DNA of 64,000 bases, taken from Sinonovacula constricta. Taxonomy: Eukaryota > Mollusca > Bivalvia > Cardiida > Solecurtidae. Shown here in pieces: positions 51,519 through 61,883 of the stretch; within the stretch, counting starts at the first letter, position 1; each line of letters begins with the position of its first letter. Under the pieces are notes generated by a model. It saw only the letters and a list, made by a program, of their open reading frames with translations, did not search any database and was not told the DNA's origin. The stretch is taken from assembly GCA_007844125.1 (NCBI GenBank), contig CM017573.1:12513987-12577986 (forward strand), in the 5' to 3' direction. The translations under genes were made by a program, and so were the position numbers.

Positions 51519-51830
51519 TTTCTAAACCTTGAAGGTAAATGAACATGGATTCTCGGTTCGCCTTTATACATGTTTATACTTACATCAGTAGCTAGGAATG
51601 CCTCTCGGTACATGTACGTCCTTCTTCTTCGGACTGCAAGTAAACAAAGTGATATCATCTATTAGCATCAAACAGTCAGTTCTAAACCTTTAACTAAATG
51701 AAAATGGATACTATATGCGCCCATACTTTTAAAAGTAGATAGGAATGCTCTTCGGTACGTCCTTCGATTTTCGGAGTGCAAGTTAACGACTCGAGATTAC
51801 CTATTAGCAACGAAGCAGTCCATAGCCAGA
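51519..51830. repeat. Tandem duplication of about 155 bp containing a micro-exon
   Basis: Both copies share 'ttctaaacctt', 'gataggaatgc' or 'gctaggaatgc', and 'acgtccttc'. In the first copy the minus strand shows a perfect small exon (51584-51633, 50 bases): 'tttacttgcag' before and 'ctgat/gtaagtata' after, open in one frame with M-Y-R-E-A-F-L-A-T-D. In the second copy both splice sites are destroyed. It may belong to an unseen minus-strand gene or be an upstream exon of the 43-26 kb gene. Confidence 0.5.
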
Positions 51831-53423
51831 ACAAGTTTGTTCTGAAGGGTCTATTGAGCATGAATGGTAAAATCCTAATTCAGATGCAATGTTTATGCAA
51901 CATTAAATGATACATTAACGAATTCTATAACGTCCAAGTAATTCTAAAAAATACCATATCGAGTGCTGTCAGCGAGCAAGAATGCATTCATAGCTTCACT
52001 TAAGTGGTTGTGATCAATTGATTATGTTTTTTGAGTCTGGATTGGAAGATTTCATATTTAATCTTTATTAAAGATTCGGATGTTTAATTCCCTTGCATAA
52101 GAAAAACGTTCAACACACCAAGAAAGCATTTATGCTATGCTTGAAGCGTTCTTGGTCAAGAGGTTAAGGTTATAGACTCAAGATCAGATTGTTCCGAATT
52201 CAGACGTTAGACCCGTTATGACAAGTTAAAAAAATATCTTAGTAACGATGTGGATGATCATTAAAGAAACGTTTGAAAAACACATGAGATTTAATCCTTG
52301 TCAAAATTTTTATTACACGAATATTTAACCAACACAGAATATGTTCGATCTAATTATTACGTCCTAACACCTAGATTTACTAGAAACTAATATCTATCTT
52401 AGGTAATAAGATTAATTTTTGTGTGTGTTTATTTTCTCTTTTGAATGACAAACTAAATTTCACTTGACAACAACTTTTGTTAGGTTGTATTCTTTATGTC
52501 AGCTCAGTTTGTAATTATTAACCGCAGTAATACATACTTAGGTAATAACATCGATAATTAAATCGGGATTAAGGATATACTAGATCATTCTGTATTTACG
52601 GTTTCTCTCAGGTTGTCTTTATCAATTTCACTTTAAATGTGGGAAGTAGGTTAAGTTTAGGAAATATTAAACATTGTTCTTTGTAAACATTAAACCATGT
52701 TTCAGAAAATTACAATCTGAACAATATTGTTTGTTTAATGTGAGGCTTCTGCACATGAGCAATTTCTTCGGTTTCAGTATTAATTATAATAATTTTGGCA
52801 ACATTTTTTACATATGTAACCTATTTGATTAAATGGTTTTGGGTTTTCCTTTTCTTTTGTTTTAAAGCATCCTATGTTCTCATAATTAAGCTTAAACGTA
52901 ATTTACATACCTGTTATCGAGAATTGCTTTATAGTATACTGAAATTCAAAACCTTCAAATGAAAACTGTTCAAACTAATCTTTGTTAATTGCTCCCCTAT
53001 TGCTTTGACCTGTTTATTATTAAACAAATGTTCGTTCCAAATGTCGGCCGAAGTTTCCGAAGAAGTATGGTTTGATTTAGTCAAGAGGTTTAAGAGATGA
53101 GATTTCAGAAATGTTGTTTGAAAAATGCTGACGGACGTGTGACGCCAGACATCACCGGACGCCGGATTTTGGCGATTATATAAGGTAAATTTGAGCATAA
53201 GCTTATGTGAGCTTATGCCGTTGAAAAGCCATATTTTTTCGCCTAAAAAATAATCAAGAAAAAAAGCTTGACAGGGGAGGTATTATTATGCGATTTGAAT
53301 AGTTGCAGTTACGTCCCATTAAGTACAAATATCTGAAATAGCTAGTTTGTTACTAACAAATAAAACAATTTACTAGAGCATAAACATGTATTTCTAGTAA
53401 ATAATTAATTGTTAGCAGAATGC
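51831..53423. other. AT-rich non-coding stretch
   Basis: No gene is supported. An 89-residue minus-strand frame (52929-53198) has no visible domain. Confidence 0.35.
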
Positions 53424-54468
53424 AACAAGAGCACCGAGAGGCGGAGCAAAATACGCACGAAAATTAAGCAAAATGAAACAACCTGTTGTGCATTCTTGTG
53501 CAATGCCGTATGGCGAAGCTTTGGATTGCACTCTGGGCTATTGCAAGAAAAACTCAATTTTAAGAAGAATAATATCTCATTTAAAAAAAAAACTTTAATC
53601 CCATAATCTGCTGTGCACTGTTGTGCAATCTAGAAAATTGGGAAAAAACAAAGGGGAATAACTTCAATGATACACAATTGTACATGAGAGTAATTATTTC
53701 TGTGTAGAAAGGTATGTTACTCAATAAATAAGAAGAGCAAAGTGGCGGTTCCTGTGCACTGCATTCTGTTTCAATAACATCTAGCCACTAGATGTAGAAG
53801 TTTCATGTCTTATAGCTTTGATAATGTAGAAGTATGGTCCAGACAAACATCAAGTACGATCATTGAACTAATGGGAATAACTCCAAAATCATGTAGTGTA
53901 CATTGACGGTTTTTAAGCAGTGCACTCTGTCTCAATAAGTTCTATCGATCTGTGAAGTTTCAAGTCAATAGCTTGATAACGATAACGTAGAAGGGAGTTG
54001 AGCTCATAAAGGGGCATAACTCCAAAATTATGAAGTACACAATTATGGTTCCTGTGCAATGCACTTCGTCTCAATAGTACATATGTATGTATCATGTTTC
54101 AAGTCAATAGCTTCGACAATGTAGGAGTTATGCTAAGGGGAATAACTTAAAAATCATGAAGTGCAGAGTGATGGTTCTGTGTTCTGAGATGAGATCAATG
54201 TCAATGAGATCTATCTACCTAGGAAGTTTAAATTCAATAGCTTTGTTAGTCTTGAATTTATGCCCCGGACAAGAAAATTAAAGAAAGTGCAATAACCCCA
54301 TCACGAAATACAGAGTGGTTATTCTCGAGCACTGCACTCCCTCTCAATGAGATCTACCCACCTAGGAAGTTTCAAGGGCTTTGATAGTGCTATAGTCATG
54401 CTCCGGACAAACATCAGGACCACCCGTCCGCCATGGGTGATTCCATAAGTCCGACGGGCGTATAATAA
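53424..54468 (+). mobile_element. Pearl-like non-autonomous element with internal tandem repeats
   Basis: A left arm starts 'caagagcaccgagaggcgg'. Then five or six degenerate units of about 125-155 bases follow, each with 'ggaataactccaaaatcat', 'cctgtgcactgcac', 'tctcaatgagatcta', 'gaagtttcaagtcaatagctt' and 'ccggacaaacatc'. A short right arm has a 6-bp stem 'cccgtc' (54423-54428) and 'gacggg' (54453-54458), followed by 'tataataa'. This design (arms, core minisatellite, terminal hairpin) is that of bivalve pearl elements, which are thought to be related to Helitron-like (Helentron) elements. The family is assigned by architecture only. Confidence 0.5.
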
Positions 54469-54469
54469 C

Positions 54470-55070
54470 ACTGCTCTTTAAATGTCATATGCTATGCCTC
54501 ATCTGAACTATGTCGGCTGAGATGAAGTATGTTGTGGGTTCAATCACTGGAGAAGGTCAATGACATAAAATAAACAAATATTAAGCCTTCACACAATTTT
54601 TTTCATTGGCGCTCTTGAGTTACAACCGATGAATGAGAAGATACAAATAACAAGCAACAGTCGCCTTATTTTGGATTTTCTATTGATAGCTTTTGTGTTG
54701 TAATAACTTTAAGATACAGTAATATTTGTTTTGTTATCGCCAACAGCAAAACAGCAAAACAAGTATAAATAATAACATAATTGTGTAAATCGAACGATAT
54801 TATAAATGAATAAATGAACTTGGCTGAATGAATAAATGAATTCGTTCTAACAATCCTCCTATTATTAAATAGAAACAAGGAGAAAAACTCGAGCTGGTAT
54901 ACGAAAAGAAAAATAATGATTATTTCCCTTGCATTTTACGACTTATAAGTAAACGGTACTATCGTTATCTTCTTTCTTAAAATTACAATCAATAATAATA
55001 AAGTGTGATAATAAGATGATAATGCTGATTTGGCGAAAATTAGGCATATAATGATGATAATTATGACGGT
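54470..55070. other. AT-rich non-coding stretch
   Basis: I see nothing that I can name. Confidence 0.35.
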
Positions 55071-55079
55071 CATGATGCG

Positions 55080-55240
55080 GTTTTTACGATGATTATTATG
55101 CTACTGATGATAATGATGATCATGATCATAATACTTATGACGGTCATGATGATGTGATTGTGCTGATGATTATTATTTAAATGATTATGATTATGACAAT
55201 GATCATGCTGATTATGACTATGATGATTATGATGATGGTT

Positions 55241-55299
<59 letters not shown>

Positions 55300-55409
55300 A
55301 ATGATGATGATGCTGCTGATGATAATGGCTACGATATTGGCAAAGACGGTGACAATAAAAATAATATAATGTACTATTACTACTACTTCTGCTACTACTG
55401 CTACTACTA

Positions 55410-55451
<42 letters not shown>

Positions 55452-55532
55452 CTTCTACTACTACTACTACTACTACTAATAATAATAATAATAATAATGA
55501 TAATAATAATAATAATAATAATAATAATTATA
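55080..55532. repeat. Compound trinucleotide tract: GAT, then ACT, then AAT
   Basis: An irregular GAT/TAT-rich lead is followed by (GAT)n at about 55241-55312, (ACT)n at about 55374-55478 and (AAT)n to 55530. It yields poly-Met, poly-Ser, poly-His and poly-Ile frames that are not genes. Confidence 0.93.
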
Positions 55533-56067
55533 TACAATCAAGTATCAATTAAATATAATTGTATAACTGAAGGAAGGAAGCAAGAAATATGGATTGATGA
55601 ATAGTAACATTGTTTGTATGTAGGTTTACATTGAACATTTTCCATATCTAGATAGTGCGTCTAAAACACATACTTCAGGCCGATTTTGTAATAAAAAATA
55701 TCCTTAATATTTGTCAGTTAGTGTTCATCTAAATATTGTGTTATTTCTACTTAATAACTCGTTTTATGTTAAAGGTGGTATCCGACAGTTTGGACCATTT
55801 TTTCTTCCTCATGAAACCTTGTAATTATTGTTACCTAAGAAGATCCAGAGAAAGGCTGGTTACTGATGATCTACATACATGTGAAAAAAACACAACTACC
55901 AGTGTGTCATAGCAAAATTGCACACTGAGCGATTTACAAACAACGGTACGCTCATAAACATTCAATTTTCAGTTCACGTTACATTATCAGGTTTGACTTC
56001 AGTGTCAGTTTTTCAGCAGAAATCCCCATCATGCTTCTTTATAGATTTGTTTCATTCTTAAAAAGTG
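55533..56067. other. AT-rich non-coding stretch
   Basis: I see nothing that I can name. Confidence 0.35.
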
Positions 56068-56349
56068 TGCCGATGCCAAGGCTTAACCTGATCTGTCAAA
56101 ACGGAGGACTATTACAACTGTAAGATAATATTGAATGTGTCACCTACGCTATGACTGAAATGGCGCCAGAGTAAAGGTTATTCAGGGCAACGACTATCTG
56201 ACATTACGTAAAACATATTTTGAAAAGTGTTACGAAGTACAAATAAAAGTGCCGCAAAGAGCATTCTATTAATGCTGACCAGCACTTTATGATACATGTA
56301 TATAAGCCAAGAATTACACATAGTACCGGCCGTATTCAGAGTTATCATC
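56068..56349 (+). repeat. Third, partial copy of the 1.35-kb repeat, cut by the Polinton-like element
   Basis: It matches 44622-44890 up to 'gagttatc' and then departs abruptly. About 35 bases later the decayed polymerase gene starts. The break therefore marks the left boundary of the GC-rich element or of its truncation. Confidence 0.6.
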
Positions 56350-56383
56350 CAACCAATTAATGGATCCATATTATTAAACTTTT

Positions 56384-57870
56384 CTGTTCCGGGATATCAG
56401 AGGAGGATTACGCCCACGCTGAAAAAGTATGTGCGACCTAGAGTTGCAAGAATTTGGGCGACTACCACGACCTCTACAACAAAATGGACGTTCTCATCCT
56501 GGCCGACGTGTTTGAAGCTTTCTGGACGACCTGTATGAAACAGTACAGATTGGATTCAGCCCATTATTACACTAGTCTAGGACTTTCCTGGGACGCTCTC
56601 CTGATGATGACTGGCGTGAGACTCAAGCTGCTCACCGACTACGACCAATCCATGCTCATCGAAAAAGGAATGCGGTGCGGAATCTCTATGGGTTCAAAGG
56701 GTTTGCTAAGGCCAACAACCGGCTCGTTGAGGGCTACGATCCTGAGAAGCCGAAACCTTTATCCAGTAATTGGGCGCGAAGAGCCTCTACGCCTGGGCCA
56801 TATCCCAACCGCTGCCGACCAGCGGCTTCCAGTGGGTAGAAAATGCGGAAAAGCTCGGGGAAACCCCGGCGGATTTCCGGTAGGCTACAACCTCGAAGTC
56901 GATCTTGGGTACCCAGAAGATCTCCACGAAGCTCAAAACAAGTACCTCCTAGCCGCGGAATCGATGCTGGTTCAGAAAGAGTGGTTCCCCGACAACCAGA
57001 AAAAGTTGTCCGGCTGGGGCGCGAGGTGAGAAAGCTGGTGTCGAATCTCAGGGCGAAAGAGCGCTACGTGCTCCACTAACGGAACCTGCAGCTCTACACC
57101 TCCCTCGGAATCAGGGTCACGAAAATCCACCGCGTTATGAAGTTTAACCAGATTGCCATGGATGGAGCCCTACATTCAACACGGAGCGGAGAGCGGAGGC
57201 CACCAGCGACTTTAAAAAACACATCTACAAACTCCTAAACAACTCGGTGTTTCGAAACACCATGGAAAACCTGCGCTGGAGAGTCGACAAGAAAATCGTT
57301 CGAGGCTCCGAGGAATACCGGCCGAGGAAGCTCATAGCCCATACCTCATTTCACTGGGCCACAATCTTCGACGATGACCTGGCGTCCGTCCAAGTGCTCA
57401 AGAAGAGGCTCATTCTCAACTGGCCCGTGTATGTCGGCATGAGCAAATTGACCTCAAAATGCTTAATGTATGATTTCTTTTACAACGAGATTTAAGACCA
57501 TTAATGGAACGGCTGCCAGCTTCTTTACACCTACAAAGACAGCCTACTGGTGGAAGTCGAACCGGAGGACCTCTACCGGGATATGGATGAGAAAGCCCAA
57601 CTGTACCACACCTCCGATTTCCCTAAGGGACACCCGATCAACTCGAACGCGAGCAAGAAAGAGCTCGACATAATGAAAGACGAGGTGCCCCGGCCTGAGG
57701 CCGAAAATGTACTTGATCATGGAAAGCTTTGGCGCCAACATCAAGAAAGCCAAAGGTAGAAGGCCGTTGTGAAGAAGGAGATCCGACACGGACAGTACCG
57801 TCAGGCCTACTACGAGCGATGGAATTCGTCCACAGACTGGACGTGCTACGGTCCGTCATGGCAGTATGAA
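56384..57870 (+). pseudogene. DNA polymerase B (Polinton type), broken and truncated
   Basis: Segments of a family B, protein-primed type polymerase follow in order across at least five frame changes. The last exonuclease motif is visible as Y-N-K-M-D near 56480, preceded by an in-frame TAG (56439-56441). A D-L-G-Y-P-E-D-L-H-E-like palm segment lies near 56905-56940. N-N-S-V-F-R-N-T-M-E-N-L at about 57238-57275 is the region with the conserved Asn-Ser and nucleotide-binding residues. P-V-Y-V-G-M-S is near 57425. The catalytic motif C, normally with two Asp around a Thr, reads Y-T-Y-K-D-S at 57526-57543: the first catalytic Asp is Tyr. Another stop lies at 57077-57079. The earlier exonuclease motifs are missing, so the gene is cut at its 5' end. 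It converges with the minus-strand gene that ends at 57856. Not functional. Confidence 0.85.
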
Positions 57871-58566
57871 GAGCCCGATGAGGCGGCTCGCCGTTCTTCG
57901 GATTCTCTTTGGGGCCGTACCGCCTTTAATAGCCGTGATCAGAGCCGCGAAGTAAGCATTGTACTGGGCGAAACGCGGCCGATACTGCAGGTAGAGCGCC
58001 AGGAAATTGTCCCAGTCACCCCCGAGGTAGGCAAGGAGAGGGAGGAGCTCTTGGCGTCATACGAATTCAGGTGCGGGATGAAAGGGACCCTGTAAACCTC
58101 GCGGACGAATTTTAGGAGGGTGAGCCATACAAAATATCATGGGTTTCCCCACGGAACATGTAGCCGTACTTGAACGTCTTGAAATCCTTCTTGGCGAGCT
58201 CCAGACGTTCCAGGGTTTCCAGGATCGGGCAGCAGAGGGTGGTAGTCGTGGAGGCGGAATCCAGCCGTGAAATACCGTTTGCGGTCCAGCGAAAAGTAGT
58301 CGAGGTTCAAGAGTTCAGAGTAGATCTTTCCACCCATCCAGCTTTTGTCGGACACGTCCGGTGGAAATTTGGTGGAAAGCCCCCCCCCCCCCCCCCCCTC
58401 CGGCCCTCGACCAGACTGTTACCACTCTGTTATCGTAGATTGGGATAACCTCGTAGGGAGGGTCCGCGGCTGGTGAGTTTTCCACGCAGTGTCGCGGCAA
58501 GAGGACGTAAATTGTCCTAGGTCACTCCTTTAGATTGATCCTGTTCACCCTCAACAGCTGCCCCAT
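57856..58566 (-). pseudogene. Unrecognised Polinton-element protein, broken
   Basis: The reading starts at ATG 58566 (M-G-Q-L-L-R-V-N-R-I-N-L-K-E), passes an in-frame TAG and continues with P-P-Y-E-V-I-P-I-Y-D-N-R-V-V-T-V-W. A run of about 19 C (58380-58398 on the plus strand) disrupts it. It resumes with K-S-W-M-G-G-K-I-Y-S-E-L-L-N-L-D-Y, shifts frame again and ends with D-W-D-N-F-L-A-L-Y-L-Q-Y and a stop at 57856-57858. It would be about 235 residues, rich in aromatic residues. Being tail-to-tail with polymerase and next to integrase, it is part of the element. A minor capsid (penton-like) role is possible but I have no motif for it. Confidence 0.5.
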
Positions 58567-58713
58567 TTTGTAGGCTGGGTAAGGGGTCGCCCCGAATCTG
58601 TATGATTAATTTTGTTATCGCCAAATCACTGTTTACTAAGTCACCTATATATCTCCAATACAGGCCACAAACATATTTTCCACTATCTGGCATACCACCT
58701 GGATTAATGCTTC

Positions 58714-59673
58714 TCAACGCTTGAGCACCCCAATCGGGGGTGATTGGGTGTCTGGGGGCACCACCAGGAGTTCCTCGCGCACGAAGCCTCGTCCAGGTCT
58801 ATCCATTAGGTTAAAGAGGACGGGTTCGTTAGGCTTAGTAACAGAGCGCCCTATCCGGAAGACCTCAATGGACCACACGGGGTCTGTCGCACGGCGGCGA
58901 CCGCGCTCCAGTTCGCCGTCCTGGTAGAGGTAGCGGACACCAGCAACGGAGGGAGGATTTGCTACTTGAGGCCAACCGAACGGCCGGAAACAACCGAAGA
59001 TGGCTTTTCTGTCCCGCCTTGATGGCGTCCACTAGCAGTTTACCGATAAGCCTAGTCTCTTCTCCATCGAGACCGCTACAACCGAGGGCAGCCTAAACAC
59101 CCATTCCGCTGGACCTTTGGCAGTCGCATTTCGCCCGCATACTGGTGCCCGAACAGGGGTTCAGAAAGTGTCCGGTTGAAATGCTCTATATTTCACTGAT
59201 CACGGTGGTTGTTCGCCGCGCCTGACCTCACCCCCGTGCTACGCCAAACCTGGGACACAAAGCCCATGAACTCCGCCCAGGATCAACTTGAAGCAGTTTT
59301 GACCATCGCAGCGGGCCCCGCTCGTAGATCCGCTCCAGACAAGCGGAGACCTCTGTAGCTTCCTTCGTAGTAAGCGGTTCACCGGCCACAACGGCAGCAG
59401 TCAGGGTATACTTGTATGTCTTCCGACTAACCGTGTCGTGTGGTAAGAATAAGAGATCAGCCTGGTGCACTTTGTTCGGAACTGAAACGTCAAACTTGGG
59501 CCTCGCTATGTGGCGCGGGGCGGGGAGGTAGATTAGCCAGTTGGCACGCCTTATTAGGACTTCCCGGGCCTTGGCCTAAGAAACCCTAGCCGCGGCCGCC
59601 TGTTTTGAATCGCCGTCATCCCTTTCCAGTAGCCCCCGGGGATGTAGGGTAGTCTTGCCAGCTTCTGATCCAT
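58714..59673 (-). pseudogene. Retroviral-type integrase of the Polinton-like element, broken
   Basis: From ATG at 59673 (M-D-Q-K-L-A-R-L-P-Y-I-P-G-G-Y-W-K-G) the protein would be about 319 residues, normal for the family. The DDE catalytic core is recognisable: first Asp in H-Q-A-D-L-L-F-L-P (codon at 59456-59458), second in Q-V-D-P-G-R (59282-59284), Glu in N-I-E-H-F-N (59184-59186). The C-terminal chromodomain-like part has V-R-Y-L-Y-Q-D-G-E-L and F-V-R-E-E-L-L-V-V-P-P, ending in TGA at 58714-58716. All three catalytic residues survive, but at least two frameshifts and two in-frame stops (one just before the Glu motif) break it. Integrase inserts the element and makes the short target duplication. 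Confidence 0.82.
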
Positions 59674-59679
59674 GGACTT

Positions 59680-59842
59680 TATCCAATAGCGTCAGCATCC
59701 TCCAACTCGGAGAAGCCACAGGCTCGGCTAGCTGCCCAGTTGATGTCCAGAGGTTAGTCTGGCCTACTAACACCCTATATGCGAAAGGCATCACATTCCT
59801 TTCATCATTCCGCCAGCTATTTAGAGTAATTACTCGCGACAT
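59680..59842 (-). other. Open frame between integrase and the membrane/coiled-coil gene
   Basis: An open minus-strand frame starts M-S-R-V-I-T-L-N-S-W-R-N and continues with A-Y-R-V-L-V-G-Q-T-N-L-W. It overlaps the integrase start in another frame. It may be the end of a further small gene of the element or chance. Not recognised. Confidence 0.25.
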
Positions 59843-59910
59843 CGATCATAGTGGAAATTAAAGTCCAAGGAACTTTGTGCCGTCGAGCGGCGTAGCCTAC
59901 TTCCAGCATC

Positions 59911-60417
59911 TTAGTAAACCGTTCTTCCGGAAGACTCATGAAGATTCTGTATATATAAGGGGCGGAAAAAGAAGCGAAGATTATTAATTAATCTGCTTTC
60001 TAAGTAGTAACCCGCGATCCCGGCCCATCCGAGCGTTAATACGATAAATCCAATCTCTCTAGCTTGATGAACGTCAAAAGGATGATAGAAGTCGGTCAGC
60101 TGAGGCTCGGGCCCAATGGGATCAAGCTTTTTATTTCGAACGACAAGAGCATACTCCTGCATGGCATCGTCTACATCCTAGAAGGTTTGGACGGCGTGCC
60201 CATGCCGGCAAAGCTCTTCCTGAACGAAATCGACGCCATGGGTCCTTTTTTAGACCCAAGTTGCCTGAGCTGCCTTAAACTGTTCTACGCCGAGGTAATG
60301 ACGTCGACGTTCTTCTTCGATGTCGGAATCCTTAAATAGGCTAAACAGATAATTGCTTCCGGAGAACGCCACCGCAATGGCGAGAGAGCCGCCAACCAGT
60401 ATTGCAATGCCGGCCAT
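59911..60417 (-). pseudogene. Two-membrane-segment protein of the Polinton-like element, with two stops
   Basis: From ATG at 60417 a single frame reads M-A-G-I-A-I-L-V-G-G-S-L-A-I-A-V-A-F (N-terminal hydrophobic segment). A charged stretch D-I-E-E-E-R-R-R and a probable coiled coil (F-K-A-A-Q-A-T-W-V) follow, interrupted by in-frame TAA and TAG. A second hydrophobic segment is G-F-I-V-L-T-L-G-W-A-G-I-A-G-Y-Y. Without the two nonsense codons the frame is continuous for about 168 codons. Proteins of this layout are typical accessory genes of Polintons. The function is unknown and a virion membrane or internal protein is a guess. Confidence 0.6.
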
Positions 60418-60436
60418 GGTATTATACATAAGCGCC

Positions 60437-60690
60437 CTATTTCAATATATCTGCGGGGATGATCCCTTGCTTGATGAGAAGTTCTCTGGTGGCGAGCGGC
60501 CGTGATGTCCACTATGGTCATTCCAACGTCCCGTGGGGTGAATTCCAGTTTAGGTTACGCCCCTCCGACTGCCGCCTTGCCTAGGCGGGCAAAGCCGACT
60601 GCAAGACATGCTACCACGGCGCCATGGTAGATCACATTGACTATTTCCTTTCCGTCTGGATTTGCAGACAGTATAACGTAGTTCGTTCAT
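60437..60690 (-). pseudogene. Small membrane protein of the Polinton-like element, broken
   Basis: The reading includes N-P-D-G-K-E-I-V-N-V-I-Y-H-G-A-V-V-A, a hydrophobic A-V-V-A-C-L-A-V-G-F-A, and then F-T-P-R-D-V-G-M. It shifts frame and ends A-T-R-E-L-L-I-K-Q-G-I-I-P-A-D-I-L-K with TAG at 60437-60439. There is also an in-frame TAA in the middle. Length would be about 80 residues. The start is not clear; a frameshift separates an ATG near 60690 from the rest. The next gene starts only 20 bases downstream of its stop. Confidence 0.5.
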
Positions 60691-60769
60691 GCAATGTTTA
60701 AATGCTTAGCATTGCTGTGGTAGGTGCTTAGTACATGTCATAGCGGTGGTATATCGCAGGTGATGGGAG

Positions 60770-61015
60770 TTAGGGCATGCCCAATGAACCGGTTTCCCGG
60801 CCGTCGCTGTGGTACGATTCCGCCATCTTGCTCAGTAGATGCATGCTTTGATGCTTGGCAATATTTAAAAGCGCTGCCATGCAAGGAGTCTTAGTCATAC
60901 TACTCCCCAATCGAGCCTCATATCGTACGTAGAGCTTGTCGATCTCATCATTGGGTAGGCAATCGATCTGATCTGCAGAAATCTCTCTGCCTTTATATCG
61001 CCTTAACTGACCCCC
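60770..61015 (-). CDS. Small helical protein of the Polinton-like element
   Basis: A continuous open minus-strand frame of about 80 codons reads R-Y-K-G-R-E-I-S-A-D-Q-I-D, then N-D-E-I-D-K-L-Y-V-R-Y-E-A-R-L, then M-A-A-L-L-N-I-A-K-H-Q-S-M-H-L-L. It ends G-S-L-G-M-P with TAA at 60770-60772. It is amphipathic and mostly helical by eye. An ATG at the start is not evident (the first in-frame ATG is about 40 codons before the stop), so the 5' end may be damaged. No function known. Confidence 0.45.
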   Translation of the reverse strand, partial: GGQLRRYKGREISADQIDCLPNDEIDKLYVRYEARLGSSMTKTPCMAALLNIAKHQSMHLLSKMAESYHSDGRETGSLGMP

Positions 61016-61078
61016 ATGGCAAGGGTGGCCGACGCCTGTCTTTGCCCTTATCGTCCTGCGTTTGCAGGCTCACCAACT

Positions 61079-61279
61079 TCATTCCCTGCCGTGATCGTGG
61101 CCTCCAGACAGAGCAATGGCCCGTGCAGGCGGTGCCGATTCGTCGGCAAGAAGCTCGTCAACAATGTAGTCGCATTCCATTGCTATAGTCGCGAAAACAC
61201 TGAGTGTAATTGTGCTGAAACCATGAAGAGCCGCCACTCCTCCTCCTACACAGGCGGTGGCAAAGTATAGGCGTTTCAT
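61079..61279 (-). CDS. Small membrane protein of the Polinton-like element
   Basis: From ATG at 61279 the frame reads M-K-R-L-Y-F-A-T-A-C-V-G-G-G-V-A-A-L with hydrophobic stretches, then I-V-D-E-L-L-A-D-E-S-A, ending G-G-H-D-H-G-R-E. At 66 residues it may be intact or shortened by a frameshift at its end. The ATG overlaps the last bases of the packaging ATPase gene (61276), as expected for a compact gene block. Confidence 0.45.
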   Translation of the reverse strand: MKRLYFATACVGGGVAALHGFSTITLSVFATIAMECDYIVDELLADESAPPARAIALSGGHDHGRE

Positions 61280-61883
61280 GTTAACACGGCATAGATAATT
61301 GACTGCGAGGTATTTAACAGCAGCTTCGCATGTTTCGTTTTGGCAAGTTGTTCCCGAACGGCAGGTTTGGCTACGGGGATGATGACATTTTCACGCAAGC
61401 ACTCGTCGAAACTATCCCAAACCTTGCAGCGGAAGAGAGCGACCCAACACGTTTGCTCCCGGAGATCTTTGAGGACGAAGTTGTAACTCTGAGGCAAGAC
61501 CCAGACCGATTGCTTGGCATGGCGGCCGTTGAATGCCAGCTCCGAGAGCATGTCTTTTTTCTTGGTGATCTCTTAGCTGGCGGTCATGTTATCAATGACA
61601 TACAACGTCGGCTGACCCTGAAACACTCAGCAGAGAGCTCGCAACAAGTCAGGAAGTCAGGAAGTCGTTCACCTGGATCTAGAACATAAAACTCTTCGTC
61701 TATCTACACCCACGGGCGCTCCTGGTAGGTCCGGTTATGCCCGGGACAGAGTATTACGATGTGATCGAAACGGCCGCGGAATGGGCCCTCGAGGAGATCA
61801 AGCGCGAAATTCCCGATGCCAGTCATGCCGCAAATTATCGACGAGTGGGGCTCTTTAGTAAATTGCCAATACGAATCGTCCAT
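61276..61883 (-). pseudogene. Packaging ATPase (A32/FtsK-HerA type) of the Polinton-like element, broken
   Basis: The start is probably ATG at 61883 (M-D-D-S-Y-W-Q-F), overlapping the end of the capsid-like gene by about 29 bases. The P-loop reads G-M-T-G-I-G-N-F (about 61808-61831): the Lys and the Ser/Thr that bind phosphate are replaced by Asn and Phe. A hydrophobic strand with D-N in place of the usual acidic pair (L-Y-V-I-D-N-M) marks Walker B, followed by an in-frame TAA at 61573-61575. The C-terminal part is clear: M-L-S-E-L-A-F-N-G-R-H-A, then S-V-W-V-L-P-Q-S-Y, then R-E-Q-L-A-K-T-K-H-A-K-L. A TAG at 61704-61706 and frameshifts also break it. The role in intact relatives is pumping DNA into capsids. 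About 200 residues. Confidence 0.8.

Noticed and set aside
55070..55537. 155-codon frame with poly-Ser and poly-His, and others
   Set aside because: Translation of the GAT/ACT/AAT compound repeat.
58170..58448. Plus-strand frames across 58.2-58.4 kb and similar shadows in 57.5-63 kb
   Set aside because: They lie antisense to recognisable element genes on the other strand and show no family features.
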